Source: Semisulcospira habei (taxonomy: Eukaryota > Mollusca > Gastropoda > Semisulcospiridae). Taken from it: a stretch of DNA of 64,000 bases. Of the stretch, positions 10,773 through 20,603 are shown piece by piece. The stretch lies in NCBI GenBank assembly GCA_036245525.1, contig BTPG01000005.1:121968779-122032778 (forward strand), given 5' to 3'. The number at the start of each line of letters is the position of its first letter. The stretch's first letter is position 1. A program made the translations under genes and the position numbers. A model generated the notes under the pieces. The model ran no database searches. It worked only from the letters and a program-made list of their open reading frames with translations, and was not told where the DNA came from.

Positions 10773-11081
10773 TTGCTCCTAGAATTTCTGTACGCAGCAC
10801 GAAAAATAACCTCTCCCATAGGATACAACGATTTAATTCTTTTTTCGACAAATAAAGTGTCGTTTGCCTCTCAGGAGGAAAATGTTGTGATGGTTTTTAT
10901 CAGATCTGAAGCAGAAATATCTGGAGGCATGAAATTAATCACACGGAGGCGTAGGGAAGGTGGGTGGGGGGGGGGGGGGGCGGGGGATGGGAGGTATGTT
11001 CCAGATTGCGGCATATTTACAACGTTATTCTGAAGCAGAATTTCGCCATCACACAATCCGTCATCTCGTATATTCTGTCTG

Positions 11082-11147
11082 AAAGAGGCACATATTTTCA
11101 TAAGCCCCTTCAGCACGCTGGGGCTCATAACAATGTATGCCTCTTGC
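11082..11147. repeat. hpA hairpin, degraded
   Basis: GAGGCACATATTTTCATAAG with GGGCTCATAACAATGTATGC. The arms pair only partly. Confidence 0.5.
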
Positions 11148-11305
11148 CGCCAGAGATTTTTACGTCATGCTACCTTTCTTGTCATCAGACGGATGATGGT
11201 GTCCAGATTAAAAACTTCAACGGATTACACGGTGCAGATTTTCATGGAAGATGTCCAACCAGATCCAGGAGATTAGTATCCAGTGCGCAGAAGACCATCA
11301 GGCAT

Positions 11306-11372
11306 ACGTCGAATGTGCGCTTGCCAACGTTGGCCGACGTCGGCACGAAAACCTTTTGCGCGCGTGGTAGCC
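11306..11372. repeat. hpG fragment
   Basis: GCGCTTGCCAACGTTGGCC, GACGTCGGC and CTTTTGCGCGCGTGG resemble one arm and centre of hpG elements. Confidence 0.35.
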
Positions 11373-11670
11373 CGTCAGACACTAGATATTTACGATAGCC
11401 TGTTTTGCATTGCGCAAGCTGCCTCGTTTTCTGCCAAGCTCTCAGAAGCTTAGAAAAGTTATATCTAAAAAAATAAAAACAAACAAACAAACCCAGAGAA
11501 CATGTTGAAAGGCCTATTTGCGAACTTTCTTTTTGGTGTGTATACATTACTGGTTGTTTATATTCTTACAGCCAAGTGGCTTAATTTTGGTGTAATCGTT
11601 TGCTAAGCAACATTCACAAATATGTCAGAATCTGAGAAAATATTGTGAAAGGCCTAATCGCAAACAACAT

Positions 11671-12073
11671 TTAACTCCTTCATTGCTGGAAAAACAAATG
11701 CGAATACCATTCAACTGCTAGAGGCAAAGAACCTCATGAGCGGGGGCTCACGAGATTCTTTGCCTCTTGCTGGTTCTATTAATATCCGTGTTCCTTGGAT
11801 CGATGGAATTATTTGGAGTTCAGTCTGCCTTGCTTTTAACTCATTCTACCCCAGACACTGACATATAAGCTAAGGATCGACCATGATAGATCAAGGGTGA
11901 TGCCAGAATAACTTGGCGCCTATGGGCGCCAAGCTATTATGGCATCACCCCTGAACTATCATGGTCGATCTGTGTCCTGGACTGCAATGCAGTCTTCAGA
12001 TAACAACGGCAAGATTTGGGGATTTCGGTGTTGGGGTAGAATCAGTTAAAGACACTGGCAGTCAAAGGGTTGA
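11671..12073. mobile_element. hpA element split by an hpB insertion
   Basis: Starts TTAACTCCTTCATTGC. The palindrome at about 11717-11770 (CAAAGAACCTCATGAG) has a deleted apex. The right end, ACTGGCAGTCAAAGGGTTGA, appears only after a complete hpB element at 11836-12049. Removing hpB and one TTAA restores an hpA of ordinary length (about 190 bp), which shows the order of events. Confidence 0.7.
11836..12049. mobile_element. hpB element nested in hpA
   Basis: Ends TTAACTCATTCTACCCC and GGGGTAGAATCAGTTAA form an inverted terminal repeat. The central palindrome has arms GACCATGATAGATCAAGGG and a GGCGCC-TATG-GGCGCC centre. TTAA is present at both edges and shared with the interrupted hpA, so it reads as a target duplication. 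Confidence 0.8.
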
Positions 12074-12137
12074 CATTGTTGCCGTTATAGTTTGACAGTC
12101 ACTTGGCTTCATTTGCATAATGGTACGTCCAGCGCAG

Positions 12138-12253
12138 TATCTGTCACTCGTTCAGCTGTTTAATTTCTTTTTGTGTTTGGCGATTGTTTCATACGTTCTG
12201 AAACAATCGCCAAACACATTAAGAAATTAAACAGTTGAACTAGTGACCGATAT
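12138..12253. repeat. hpQ hairpin
   Basis: GTTTGGCGATTGTTTC pairs with GAAACAATCGCCAAAC, and outward CAGCTGTTTAATTTCTT with AAGAAATTAAACAGTTG. The arms are about 53 bp with a loop near ATACGTTCT. I see no second copy in the window. Confidence 0.7.
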
Positions 12254-12391
12254 TTTTCGAAATGAGTAAATCGTGTTACGTTGATGTTCGTTTTGGATTC
12301 CTCAGTGGGATTTCATCGTGTTTATGAGGGAATGCAGTTTTGGCCATTGTTTTACGCCGATGGGCGTTTTTAAATTATATATACGAGTTTA

Positions 12392-12397
12392 CACACA

Positions 12398-12479
<82 letters not shown>

Positions 12480-12700
12480 AGTGAATGTAGATCCACCGTG
12501 AAAGCTGAGAGTTAAACAGTGATCTACTGTATGTATTTCCCGTGGCTAATATACTTTAAAATGTGTGTGTGTGTGTGTGTGTGTGTGGGGGGGGGGGGTG
12601 AATTGAAATCAAATTTTAAAGTATTTTAAGGCTGGATGACAGGGGCGGGGCTCCCGGAAGCCCTGTTCCCCCCCTCCCCCCCCCCCCCCCCCCGAAGACT
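12392..12700. repeat. (CA)n, (GT)n, poly-G and poly-C tracts
   Basis: (CA)n at 12392-12476, then (GT)n and poly-G at about 12561-12598 and poly-C at about 12668-12694. No coding function. Confidence 0.9.
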
Positions 12701-12825
12701 CGGCCCCTGCGTCCATGCCTGTCAACACATCCTCCTACACTCAAAGATAACGTCTCTATGATTTTGTCCGGGTGACTTCCTCGATCTGAAGATCTAAAGG
12801 ATGTGAATGGGTTTTTATTTTTGAC

Positions 12826-12893
12826 CAGTAGGGGGTGTAGATTCTCACAGGCCCCTGCATTCGCGGGAGCTCAAGACAGCCTGAGCCTCTTGC
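12826..12893. repeat. hpA hairpin, degraded
   Basis: GTGTAGATTCTCACAGGCCC with GGGAGCTCAAGACAGCCTGA. The left arm is recognisable and the right arm is poorly matched. Confidence 0.45.
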
Positions 12894-13000
12894 GCATCAA
12901 ACACTAAATGTCATGACTCATACATGTGGAGGTGGTAGGCGGAGGGACTGGTAACACATTTGGTGGTCTGGTCTCAAATGTGCAAAGGCCCTTAGACATC

Positions 13001-13155
13001 TTTGACACCTTGACTGTCGAGAGCAGGTCAAAAAGATCCAACTGCAAGAGACATAGATCTTCATGAGCCCCCAAAGTCGCGGGGGCTCATGAAGATCTTT
13101 GCTGACATCTATTTGAATCGTGTTCCCGGGACAGCCGGGGCTCCTTGGCGTTGAA
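13001..13155. mobile_element. hpA element, worn ends
   Basis: Left end TTTGACACCTTGACTGTC is a worn form of the terminus. The palindrome at 13044-13102 pairs CATAGATCTTCATGAG with CTCATGAAGATCTTTG, a paired C-to-T and G-to-A change. It is followed directly by the hpE hairpin. Confidence 0.6.
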
Positions 13156-13220
13156 GAACCCTTTGGGTGTCGGTAGCGGTTTTTGCCTGCCGCAGGAACC
13201 ATCCCGACAAAAACCGTTTA
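13156..13220. repeat. hpE hairpin, left copy flanking the L1 piece
   Basis: GAACCCTTTGGGTGTCGG, then GTAGCGGTTTTTGCCTGC, up to CGACAAAAACCGTT. The core of about 51 bp is identical to the copy at 15031-15106, including an unusual deletion not seen in other hpE copies. The right outer end is missing and replaced by L1 sequence. Confidence 0.7.
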
Positions 13221-13737
13221 GAGTGGGAGAAAATATTCTGTACGGCCATAAAAACTACTTCTGATCCTCAGCTAAGCTGGTTTCAGTACAGACTTATCCA
13301 CCGAATGCTTCCAACGAAAAGATATCTTTTTTTGAGAAAATTGTCAGATTAATCTGTCTGTACCTTTTGTGGAAGTGAGGAAGAAATCTTAACACACCTT
13401 TTCTGGAACTGTGGGCATGTCCAGTCCTTCTGGACAGATCTAATCGACTGGTTAAAAGATACATATAATCACTTTCCCACTCTCTCCCTGTCTGAGATAT
13501 TTGTACTTTTTGGTAGACAGCAAAATATTGTCACAGATAAGGTGTTTGACCTTATTCTCTTATTGGCAAAATTTCACATATACAAATCAAGACTGCAAAA
13601 TATTTTTCCAAATATTGTGCATTTTAAGAAGATGCTTAAATACCGCTATTCTGTAGAAAAACATACATACGTAATGAAAGGTAAATTAGAGATATTTAAT
13701 CGTCATTGGTCTCTGTATTCCGAAATTACCTCGTAAT
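13218..13737 (+). pseudogene. L1/Tx1-like LINE, C-terminal end of ORF2
   Basis: Conceptual translation begins at WEKIFCTAIKT and continues through QYRLIHRMLPT, then, after one in-frame stop, CTFCG and HLFWNCGHV, the Cys/His cluster typical of the zf-RVT region at the C-terminus of L1-type ORF2. It ends near YSEITS with a stop at about 13735. The polymerase core is not here. Downstream lie (CT)n, (GT)n and an AATAAA-A-rich tail at about 14003-14028, so this piece carries a genuine 3' end. The matching upstream part of ORF2 is on the other strand at 14118-15034. Confidence 0.75.
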
Positions 13738-13759
13738 TGTATTACTTTATCACTGCGTT

Positions 13760-13760
<1 letters not shown>

Positions 13761-13844
<84 letters not shown>
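13761..13844. repeat. (CT)n microsatellite in the L1-like 3' region
   Basis: About 84 bp of CT, between the ORF2 stop and the A-rich tail. Confidence 0.95.
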
Positions 13845-14002
13845 ATCTCTCATACTCAGTATATTGTAGATTATAAGTAAACATTATGTCTTTTTTTCTT
13901 TGTTAAGGTTGAAAGTTATGTGTAGTATATTGTATTGGATCTGTAACTCTGCAATTTGTAACTTTGGTTGTGTTACGTGTATGTGTGTGTGTGTGTGTTA
14001 TG

Positions 14003-14046
14003 CAAATAAAAAAGTAAAAAAAATTTTTTTTTTTTTTTAAAAAACA
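14003..14046. repeat. Poly-A next to poly-T junction
   Basis: GCAAATAAAAAAGTAAAA runs directly into about 14 T and then AAAAAACATGC. A 3' tail of the + piece meets the sequence joined to the inverted piece. Confidence 0.75.
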
Positions 14047-14117
14047 TGCTTTTGGACGATGTGTATCTGTGTAAATAGTTCTAACAGTCTTTCCTTCTTT
14101 TAATCAATGCATATGGA
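14041..14117 (-). repeat. Inverted copy of 15376-15453
   Basis: Read on the minus strand, this is GTCCATATGCATTGATT followed by AAAGACTGTTAGAAC and CATCGTCCAAAAGCATG. It matches 15376-15453 on the plus strand over about 77 bp with about one mismatch. Confidence 0.8.
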
Positions 14118-15034
14118 CTACGCAGATGGGATTTGATCTTAGTTTGGTCAGCCGTTGATAAGTAATCTTGCACCCTTGGAAGATAACTTTCCAAGCACAA
14201 GTGTCCGAGATGATTATTGAACTATCTGCGTCTATGTTGACACTTTTTTGTATTCTCTAATTGCTCTAATAATTCCAGATTACGTCAGAAAGTGTGTGCT
14301 TATATCAGGATATTTTACCTTGAAGTCTTCAAACTTAAAAAAAGTTTCCGTAATTATCCATAAGATCTCTAACCTGAAAGATCCCATTGCATACCCATTC
14401 GGGGACATGTACAATTTTTCTATCAAGCACAATATGTACATTATAATAAATACATTCATTTGCAAAATCACTAAAACACTCTATCGTACACTTATTGTAC
14501 ACTTTTTTATAATGTCTGAGAACATCAAACCAAAACTTGTTGTCAGCACACTTTAACATCAGTATATTAGCAAACTCCCCTCCGAGCTGAAAAATGTTTA
14601 CAAACCTAGGATATGACGAGAACAAAATCGTTTTCACAAGAAAGTCATTACAGTACAGTCTTCTCAGCCAGCTCACCTTCATAGATGAGAGGAATGAGTA
14701 AATATCCACCATTTTCAAACCACCTTGCTCAAAAGAGGAACAAGCTTGAGATTTGTTAACCTTTCCCCTTTTATTGTTCCACAGGAACGAGAAAAATAAT
14801 TTATTTACTTCCATCAGAAAAGTGTCTGCTGGATCCGGAATATTAAGAAATAAGTGTACAATTTGGGACAATGCAAGGGTTTTTATAACAGTTACTTTTC
14901 CATAAGGTGTCAGGTCCCTTCTGGACCAGACTGAAATAATCTTCCTAATTTCTATTAATTTATTTTCGTAGTTTATTTTCACAATATCTTCAGTATTAGT
15001 AGAGAATTTTACTCCCAAGACTGTAAATATACTT
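14118..15034 (-). pseudogene. L1/Tx1-like LINE, ORF2 middle part, inverted
   Basis: On the minus strand, an open frame enters from the hpE hairpin and reads LGVKFST, KINYENK, RDLTPYGKVTVIKTL, FLWNNKRGK and EQGGLKMVD. These are conserved blocks after the RT core of L1-type ORF2. Frame is kept to about 14335, then shifts, and similarity (YKKVS, KITYQRLTK) continues to about 14120. Its end is close to where the + strand piece at 13218 begins in the parent element. Together the two pieces make one ORF2 tail with one half inverted. No RT motif (YADD) is included. Confidence 0.75.
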
Positions 15035-15106
15035 TGGTGTCGGTAGCGGTTTTTGCCTGCCGCAGGAACCATCCCGACAAAAACCGTTAACGATGCCAAA
15101 GGGTTA
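15031..15106. repeat. hpE hairpin, right copy
   Basis: Shares about 51 bp with 13156-13220 (GTGTCGGTAGCGG to CGACAAAAACCGTT). It keeps the right outer end, AACGATGCCAAAGGGTTAA, but lost the left one. This reads as a long target duplication or recombination product flanking the L1 pieces. Confidence 0.7.
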
Positions 15107-15375
15107 ACGAAGATTGCGGAAACACAGTCGGCGTCGACTGGCAGTGAAGGAGTTAATACGTGGGCGTTTCTCTTGCAGTTGCAAAGGAGGAGATGAGTCC
15201 AGACAAACAGCACAGGCTTGGGAAAAAGAATGCGTTTTCTTCGCAGATATGAATCAATGTTCATAGTGCTAACAGTGCTCATTTCTTCTGGTCACTTGCA
15301 AGGGTGAGGTAGGAAACTTTTTTTCCACTATGTATATATCAGTGTTCATAGTTCTAACGAGATCCATTTCTTCTT

Positions 15376-15453
15376 GTCCATATGCAGTGATTAAAAGAAG
15401 GAAAGACTGTTAGAACTATTTACACAGATACACATCGTCCAAAAGCATGTTTC
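15376..15453 (+). repeat. Donor-like copy of the inverted 77-bp segment
   Basis: Plus-strand match to 14041-14117. Just upstream, TGTTCATAG(T/C)(T/G)CTAAC is repeated at about 15254 and 15340, so the locus has several small duplications. Confidence 0.75.
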
Positions 15454-15839
15454 TAATTCAGCCTGTCATTAAGGGTAGTTTTTGCCCGACCTGACGCGAA
15501 ATCCAGACCAACAAGGTGACTGCTAAGCGTGTAAAACGCAGAGAGGAACCCAAGGAAGAAAGAAACACTTTTAAAAGACAAGAAAACTAAATGGAGCGGT
15601 AGAAAACGCATTAAGTATTGTAAAAAATGATATTTTTCACACACTTAAAGGTTTTCTACAAGTATGTGAAAAATGACATTTTTCACATACTTAAAGGATT
15701 TGCTCCATTTTGTTTTATTTTCACACGAAACCCTTGCGGCGACATTGTTACTTCATTTTTATATAAAAAAGACAATTCAATAGATACAGGACCTTATGGT
15801 CTCTGGATATGACTCTTGCTGAAGGTTGTTTTCTCTAAT

Positions 15840-16006
15840 GGGAGTGCCATCCAAGACAGCAAAGTCAAGAGGCCTCCGTCGGGCTTTCGCTGCTAAGACA
15901 GCGTTTCCTAAGCCTATTGTAGTATTGTGTTGTAACTGTCTTATCTAAGCGTGTTTTTTTTTACCCTTCCCGCCGTGTGTTGGCCTTAGTTGCCTGCTCG
16001 GCGTTA

Positions 16007-16055
<49 letters not shown>

Positions 16056-16056
16056 C
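15840..16056 (+). repeat. SINE-like tail with (CTAA)n
   Basis: GCTCGGCGTTAAAACTAACT followed by about 12 CTAA units. A GGCGTTAAA plus short tandem repeat ending is typical of invertebrate SINE 3' ends. I cannot see a tRNA head, so it is probably a 5'-truncated copy. Confidence 0.4.
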
Positions 16057-16316
16057 TTTTCTAAACGTATTCCTTTCTTAGTTAGGTTCTTCTATAGACA
16101 AAGGCGATAATATTTTGGCCCTACACTTGCGGTCTCATGGTCGATTTATTCCATGTGATTAAATGTGATGTACGGTTGTAAATGTGGGCGGGCACATTGA
16201 CATTTCATGAGCCAGTTTATCAAAATTACAAGAATAAATTAAATGTGTTTTTTTCCACGGTCCACATTGGCTACAAATACCGTACACTTTAATCCCTTCA
16301 CTGCCACTGGACGCAT

Positions 16317-16549
16317 ACATCTCTGACTTACTCCATCTGTATGCCCCATCTCGCACCCTCCGCTCTTCCTCTGACACACGTAAATTTCGCCTTCCCAATT
16401 TCAAATGTAAAACACGTGGCGGTCGTGCCTTCTCCCATCTTGGCCCCGCCACTTGGAACAGCCTCCCCGCCCCTGTCCGTAACTGTCAAACGCTCTCCTC
16501 ATTCAAATCACTTCTCAAAACCCACATCAACAACGCTGCCTTTTACTAG
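16317..16549 (+). pseudogene. CR1/Rex-like LINE, RT C-terminus fragment
   Basis: An open frame reads SDLLHLYAPSRTLRS, then GGRAFSHLGPATWNSLPA, and ends LLKTHINNAAFY before a TAG. The block 'G...WNSLP...' followed by a short basic tail is the hallmark C-terminus of CR1/Rex-group reverse transcriptases. Only the last 75 codons or so remain, as expected of a 5'-truncated insertion. It is nested in an hpA element. Confidence 0.75.
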
Positions 16550-16586
16550 TTCATTTCTCCAGCCATGCACAATTCATCACCACTGT

Positions 16587-16589
<3 letters not shown>

Positions 16590-16648
<59 letters not shown>

Positions 16649-16738
16649 TATGTTGTGTGTGTGTGTGTGTTAGCTGTTAACCTTTTCATTGTATCAGCGC
16701 TTAGAGCTACTTTTAGGATAGACTCTTAACAAATCTCC

Positions 16739-16801
<63 letters not shown>
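16590..16801. repeat. (GT)n and (TTA)n in the LINE 3' region
   Basis: (GT)n at about 16590-16668 and (TTA)n at about 16739-16801. The TTA run is plausibly the 3' tail repeat of the LINE fragment. Confidence 0.85.
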
Positions 16802-16803
<2 letters not shown>

Positions 16804-17204
16804 ATATTGTTTCTGAAATCTTTTGTTCATTCAACGACTAAGGCCACAACGGTTCAAGAAACATGGCTACAAATTGGTCTCAGTAAGAAACAAAGATCCT
16901 CATGAGCCCCCGCGACTGCGGGGGCTAATGAGGATCTATGTCTCTTGCAGTTGGATTGTGTTTGCCTTTCCTCGGCAGTGAAGGGGTTTATAACAATTCG
17001 ATGTTGTTGTTTTGATGATGCTGCATCCAGGCAACTTTTATTGGATGCGGGGGATGTTTTTTGGTATGCTTCCAGAACGAACAATATAGTTGCATATATG
17101 CATATTATATGCATCAGACGCTGAATTCTAAAACGTGTATTACTTTCTATAATCATGTATATCAATAAGTACCTTTACATTCTTATTTTCATTTTTATAT
17201 TAGA

Positions 17205-17235
17205 AGAAGGGAGTGGGGGTGGGGGTGGGTTGGTG

Positions 17236-17270
<35 letters not shown>

Positions 17271-17580
17271 GTGGGGGGGGGGGGGTGGTGGGGGAGGGGG
17301 TGCGGGGGGGTTGGTGTTGGGGGGGGGGGGTCGAGATAAGGATGGTGAGGGGGTGGCCGGTATGTCTTTCTTCTCCATGTGTGTGTGCGTGCGTGCATGC
17401 GTGCGTGCGTGTGTGTGCGTGCGTGCGTGTTGTGCGTGTGTGTGTGTATGTATGTGTGCGTGCGTGTGCCTCTGAACTATTGAACGCTTTTTCTGTTGAC
17501 AAACACACACACAAATGTATTTTGCCTCTGAAATATTGAGCACTTTTTCTGTTGACGAACGAACACCAAATTGTGTTTAG
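17205..17580. repeat. G/T-rich low-complexity region and a short duplication
   Basis: GT and poly-G runs at 17215-17465. Then GCCTCTGAACTATTGA and GCCTCTGAAATATTGA, each followed by TTTTTCTGTTGAC, form two tandem units of about 60 bp. The Val/Cys- and His/Thr-rich frames are artefacts. Confidence 0.85.
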
Positions 17581-18062
17581 CCTCAGGCGCCTGTTTGAAA
17601 TTACCCAAATTACACCACTGTTGTAACCGGAAATAAGACGTGAAGAATGTGACAAAAAGGACATCGAACCGCTGAGTTTCAGTCGTAGACCGAATACGCG
17701 ATAACCTCCTCATTAAGAGGTGCATAGATGTACATTGTAACCACGATAGCTCTCCGGTACAACGTATGTGGACTGATCCTGACAGCGCGGGTACTTACTG
17801 CCGGTGTGCCATGATGCCTTTCGACGCAGCTGAATTTGTTGAGAGTTCGAGGAAGAAACTTGAAAGAACCTGTTGACAGAGACCAGCCCCCTCCCCCCAT
17901 ACCCCCTCCCCCACCCCACCCAGTTGCAGGACACTTTTCCAAGCCAGCCACTACCAACCAACTGTCCCTGAGAATTTTGCGTGAGTTGAAAAACATCTCA
18001 AAACAAAGCCGTTATTGACTATGGCAGGCAGATACTGGCTGTTGAAAATAGCGCGCAACTCG

Positions 18063-18189
18063 ACCCAGGTCAGCTGCATGAGCGAGCTTAGTCCTGCGCC
18101 AGCCACTAAGCAAGGTGCTCCGCTGTGGCCGAGCACCTTGCTTTGTGGCTGGCGCAGGACTAAGCTCGCTCATGCAACCGGCCTCAGGT
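18063..18189. mobile_element. hpF long hairpin
   Basis: The arms pair GCATGAGCGAGCTTAGTCCT, then GCCAGCCACTAAGCAAGGTG, with their complements over about 50 bp. The loop is CGCTGTGGCC. The outer bases AGGTCAGCTG and CCGGCCTCAGGT pair imperfectly. Further copies lie at 35284 and 43780. Confidence 0.75.
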
Positions 18190-18264
18190 CATAACCACAC
18201 GACATGCGGTTTATTCTTTCTTGAAGGACCATGGGACTCCGAGACCAGCCAGAGATGGCCAGTA

Positions 18265-18410
18265 TTAACCCAGTCACTGCCGAGAAAAAGTGAACACAAT
18301 CCAACTGCGAGAGACATAGATCCTCATGCGCCGACGCAATTGCTGGGGGTCCACGAGGATCTATGTCTCTTGCTGACACCACCTTGTATCTGTGTTCCGT
18401 GAACGGGCGG
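18265..18410. mobile_element. hpA element, right end lost
   Basis: Left end TTAACCCAGTCACTGCCGAG. The palindrome at about 18307-18373 pairs CATAGATCCTCATG with ACGAGGATCTATG. The sequence fades after TGTTCCGTGAACGGGCGG. Confidence 0.65.
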
Positions 18411-18536
18411 CAGGTTCTGGTATCATGTCGCCATGAGAGCCGCTGTACTTTACAAGTAGACATAACTGGATTGGAGTGGATATGAATGGAGTGGACTGTG
18501 TTGTATTTTATTGATCCTCGAAACGTTCATCACAAT

Positions 18537-18728
18537 ATCAACCCCGGCGGTGCCGAGGAAATAAGTGAGCGCAATTGAACTGCAAGAGACATAAATCATG
18601 AGGATCTAGGTCTCTTGCTGACACCACTGTTTATCTACGTTCCTCGGACGGCATAGGGCTCAGTCTTCGGCGTCGAACTGAGTGATTCCAGGAACACTGT
18701 CTAAGACAACTGACAGTAAAGGGGTTAA
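18537..18728. mobile_element. hpA element with collapsed hairpin
   Basis: Left end ATCAACCCCGGCGGTGCC, right end GACAGTAAAGGGGTTAA. The palindrome has lost most of one arm and the apex: CATAAATCATGAGGATCTAG remains. This deletion is what is expected when a hairpin is excised during replication. Confidence 0.65.
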
Positions 18729-18896
18729 AAGCATGACAGATTCAGATCTAGCGAGGGCAGACAATAATCGTGCACGTGCACGCGACGACAGTCTGGGCTT
18801 TCCCAGATCGACAAACTGTTTTGCGACTGTTAGGCCAGCAGTCCGGATCTCCCTGTCCCATTCGGTCTAAACATACATTATAACAATTTTACTTTG

Positions 18897-18965
18897 CACG
18901 GATTTAAGGCTTGCAAGATCCCCCCGAACAAGCGGTGGCTCATTTAGATCTAAGCCTTTTGGAGA
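18897..18965. repeat. hpA hairpin, heavily degraded
   Basis: GCTTGCAAGATCCCCCCG with GGCTCATTTAGATCTAAGCC. Only the general layout is recognisable. Confidence 0.35.
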
Positions 18966-19043
18966 TGACTGGTTGTGCAATTCCTCCAAGAGTTCGTGCT
19001 CTTTCACAAGCCTGCAGCCCGACCGACCACCCCCCCATGAGAA

Positions 19044-19324
19044 ATCACCTGTCATTACAGACCACTATTTAGGTGGCTGTAACCACCTAAATGATGGTCT
19101 TTAACTCATTCAGCCCGACGCACGTATTTCCCAAATTTTGGAGGCGTCATCTAACGACTATGCACTGTTGCAGGAGATGGATCGACCATGATAATTGAAG
19201 GGTCGTGCCAGATTAGATTGGCGCCGACAGGCGCCAAGCTAATTTGGCACTACGCTTGAAATATCATGGTCGACCCATCCCCTGCTGCAGTGCGTCAGGG
19301 CTGAATGGGTTAATGACAGGTGAT
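19044..19324. mobile_element. hpP hairpin interrupted by hpB
   Basis: The left arm ATCACCTGTCATTACAGACC and TTTAGGTGG pair with CCACCTAAAT, TGGTCT and, after the hpB element, TTAATGACAGGTGAT. The loop is CTGTAA. The intact left arm shows what the right arm looked like before insertion, so hpB entered at a TTAA-like site in the right arm. Confidence 0.75.
19101..19313. mobile_element. hpB element nested in hpP
   Basis: Ends TTAACTCATTCAGCCCGACG and TCAGGGCTGAATGGGTTAA. The palindrome has arms GACCATGATAATTGAAGG and a centre of GGCGCC-GACA-GGCGCC. It is the AATTGAAGG subtype, as at 9630. Confidence 0.8.
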
Positions 19325-19842
19325 GCATTTTCCCTTCAAGACTGCTCGTAAGGGAACCTGTCTGAAAAGTCCGCTGTTTCTTGTAAAAATAAAGGTGGCT
19401 GTTTAAAGTGTGACTAACGTCAGAAATTTATAGTACGAGTTGTGGAACTTTTGGAAAGATGTCTGCCGCCAGCTGATTGCCGCCATTGCTCGGGTCTTTC
19501 CGGAGCGTTTCCGTCAGTGATCGGAAAATCGAGCTTCTCTGATCCTTTCTCCAGTCATAACGGCTGATCGGTTCACCTTAGAGCGAAATGACTTGTATCA
19601 TTGGAATCAGATTTTAACAGTCTGCCGATCCAATTTTACTTCAAAAACTGACATTAGAGGCACTTTAAAGCGGGCTCTGTACTGAATAACCCTACGAGAC
19701 GAAGGTCCCGTCGCGAGAGACAAAGCCACTGAAGCCTGCAAGGTCTCTTCCTCATTATGATCGATGCCTCTCGGCTGCTGGCAGACCCACGGGAGATTCT
19801 CACTGACGGCGCAGGATCTATCTCAGAACAAATTTCAGCTCG
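19325..19842. other. No recognised feature
   Basis: Mixed-composition sequence without repeat structure or convincing coding frame. Confidence 0.45.
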
Positions 19843-20090
19843 TTAACCAATTTCATCCTGATGCTGATTTTGTTTCTCAGAAATGTGGTTATTTTCCTGT
19901 ATTGCCCATTACAGATTAGATATATCAACCATCAAGAGGTAGATCCACCTCTTAGTTCAAGGGTGGTGCCATAACAGCTTGGCGCCTTAGGCGCCAAGCT
20001 ATTCTGCCACCATACTTGAACTATCATAGAGTAAATATCATTGTCAACTCTATTTCAAGCAGTTGGCGTATCAGGATGAAAAAGGGTTGA
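19843..20090. mobile_element. hpB-variant element, TTAA-bounded
   Basis: Ends TTAACCAATTTCATCCTGA and TCAGGATGAAAAAGGGTTGA are inverted repeats. The palindrome is TAGTTCAAGGGTGGTGCC with GGCGCC-TTA-GGCGCC. The CATCCTGA terminus defines a subtype with 21156 and 21632. Confidence 0.75.
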
Positions 20091-20103
20091 ATAAGCAAAA
20101 GAC

Positions 20104-20160
20104 ACTTGGGCTGACGTCGGCTCGAAGACGTTTAGTTACTGGCGACTGCCTTTCTGGACG
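20104..20160. repeat. hpG fragment
   Basis: TGGGCTGACGTCGGCTCG and AGTTACTGGCGACTG resemble one end of hpG copies at 3108 and 63236. Confidence 0.35.
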
Positions 20161-20185
20161 AACCATCGATCTACAAGACGAATAC

Positions 20186-20555
20186 TTAAAGTACCATTAT
20201 GCGTAAATTTGAAGACACATTTCAGCACCATTTGTGTTTGTTATGCCTTGTCGACACACCTAATGAAGTGTAACAGCAGTTGGAACACGCAGCAAAAGCA
20301 CATGCGTAATCGCTCTTGTGTATTCTGCGCTGCCGTTAGCGTGCTAATCTATTTTTAGCTGTTTCTCGTACTGATAGAGTTGTATTTATAGAACGGAGTG
20401 CAGTCATTGTCAGGTTACTTGATATAAAGACGACGTGTGCTGAACTGGATTGTCCGGTGTCTAAATGAACCATAACTAGACCTGTGTGTAGCGTTCCGTA
20501 ACCATCTGTTACAGAAGTGTATCTTTGAACACTTATGGCGGTGGTGGGCCTTTAA
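20186..20555 (+). mobile_element. TT370 element, inverted relative to the other copies
   Basis: A 370-bp non-coding unit from TTAAAGTACCATTATGCG to GGTGGGCCTTTAA. It is the reverse complement of 32985-33353 over its whole length, and also matches 34183-35010. The termini TTAAAG and CTTTAA are inverted and TTAA-bounded. Internal landmarks are GCCTTGTCGACACACC and CTGCGCTGCCGTTAGCG. No frame of note. I infer a non-autonomous TTAA-target DNA transposon unrelated in body to hpA and hpB. Confidence 0.75.
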
Positions 20556-20603
20556 CCAGATGAAGCTGTGCCTTGAGAAGGCAAAAGGGAGTATATCAAT
20601 TTT

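Larger units (their letters stand above)
16289..16990. mobile_element. hpA element split by a LINE fragment
   Basis: The left terminus TTAATCCCTTCACTGCCAC and GGACGCATA precede a LINE 3' fragment. hpA sequence resumes at about 16805 with ATTGTTTCTGAAATC, then a palindrome at 16882-16949 (AGATCCTCATGAGCC) and the right end GGCAGTGAAGGGGTTTA. The order of parts matches hpA at 29921. Confidence 0.7.
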
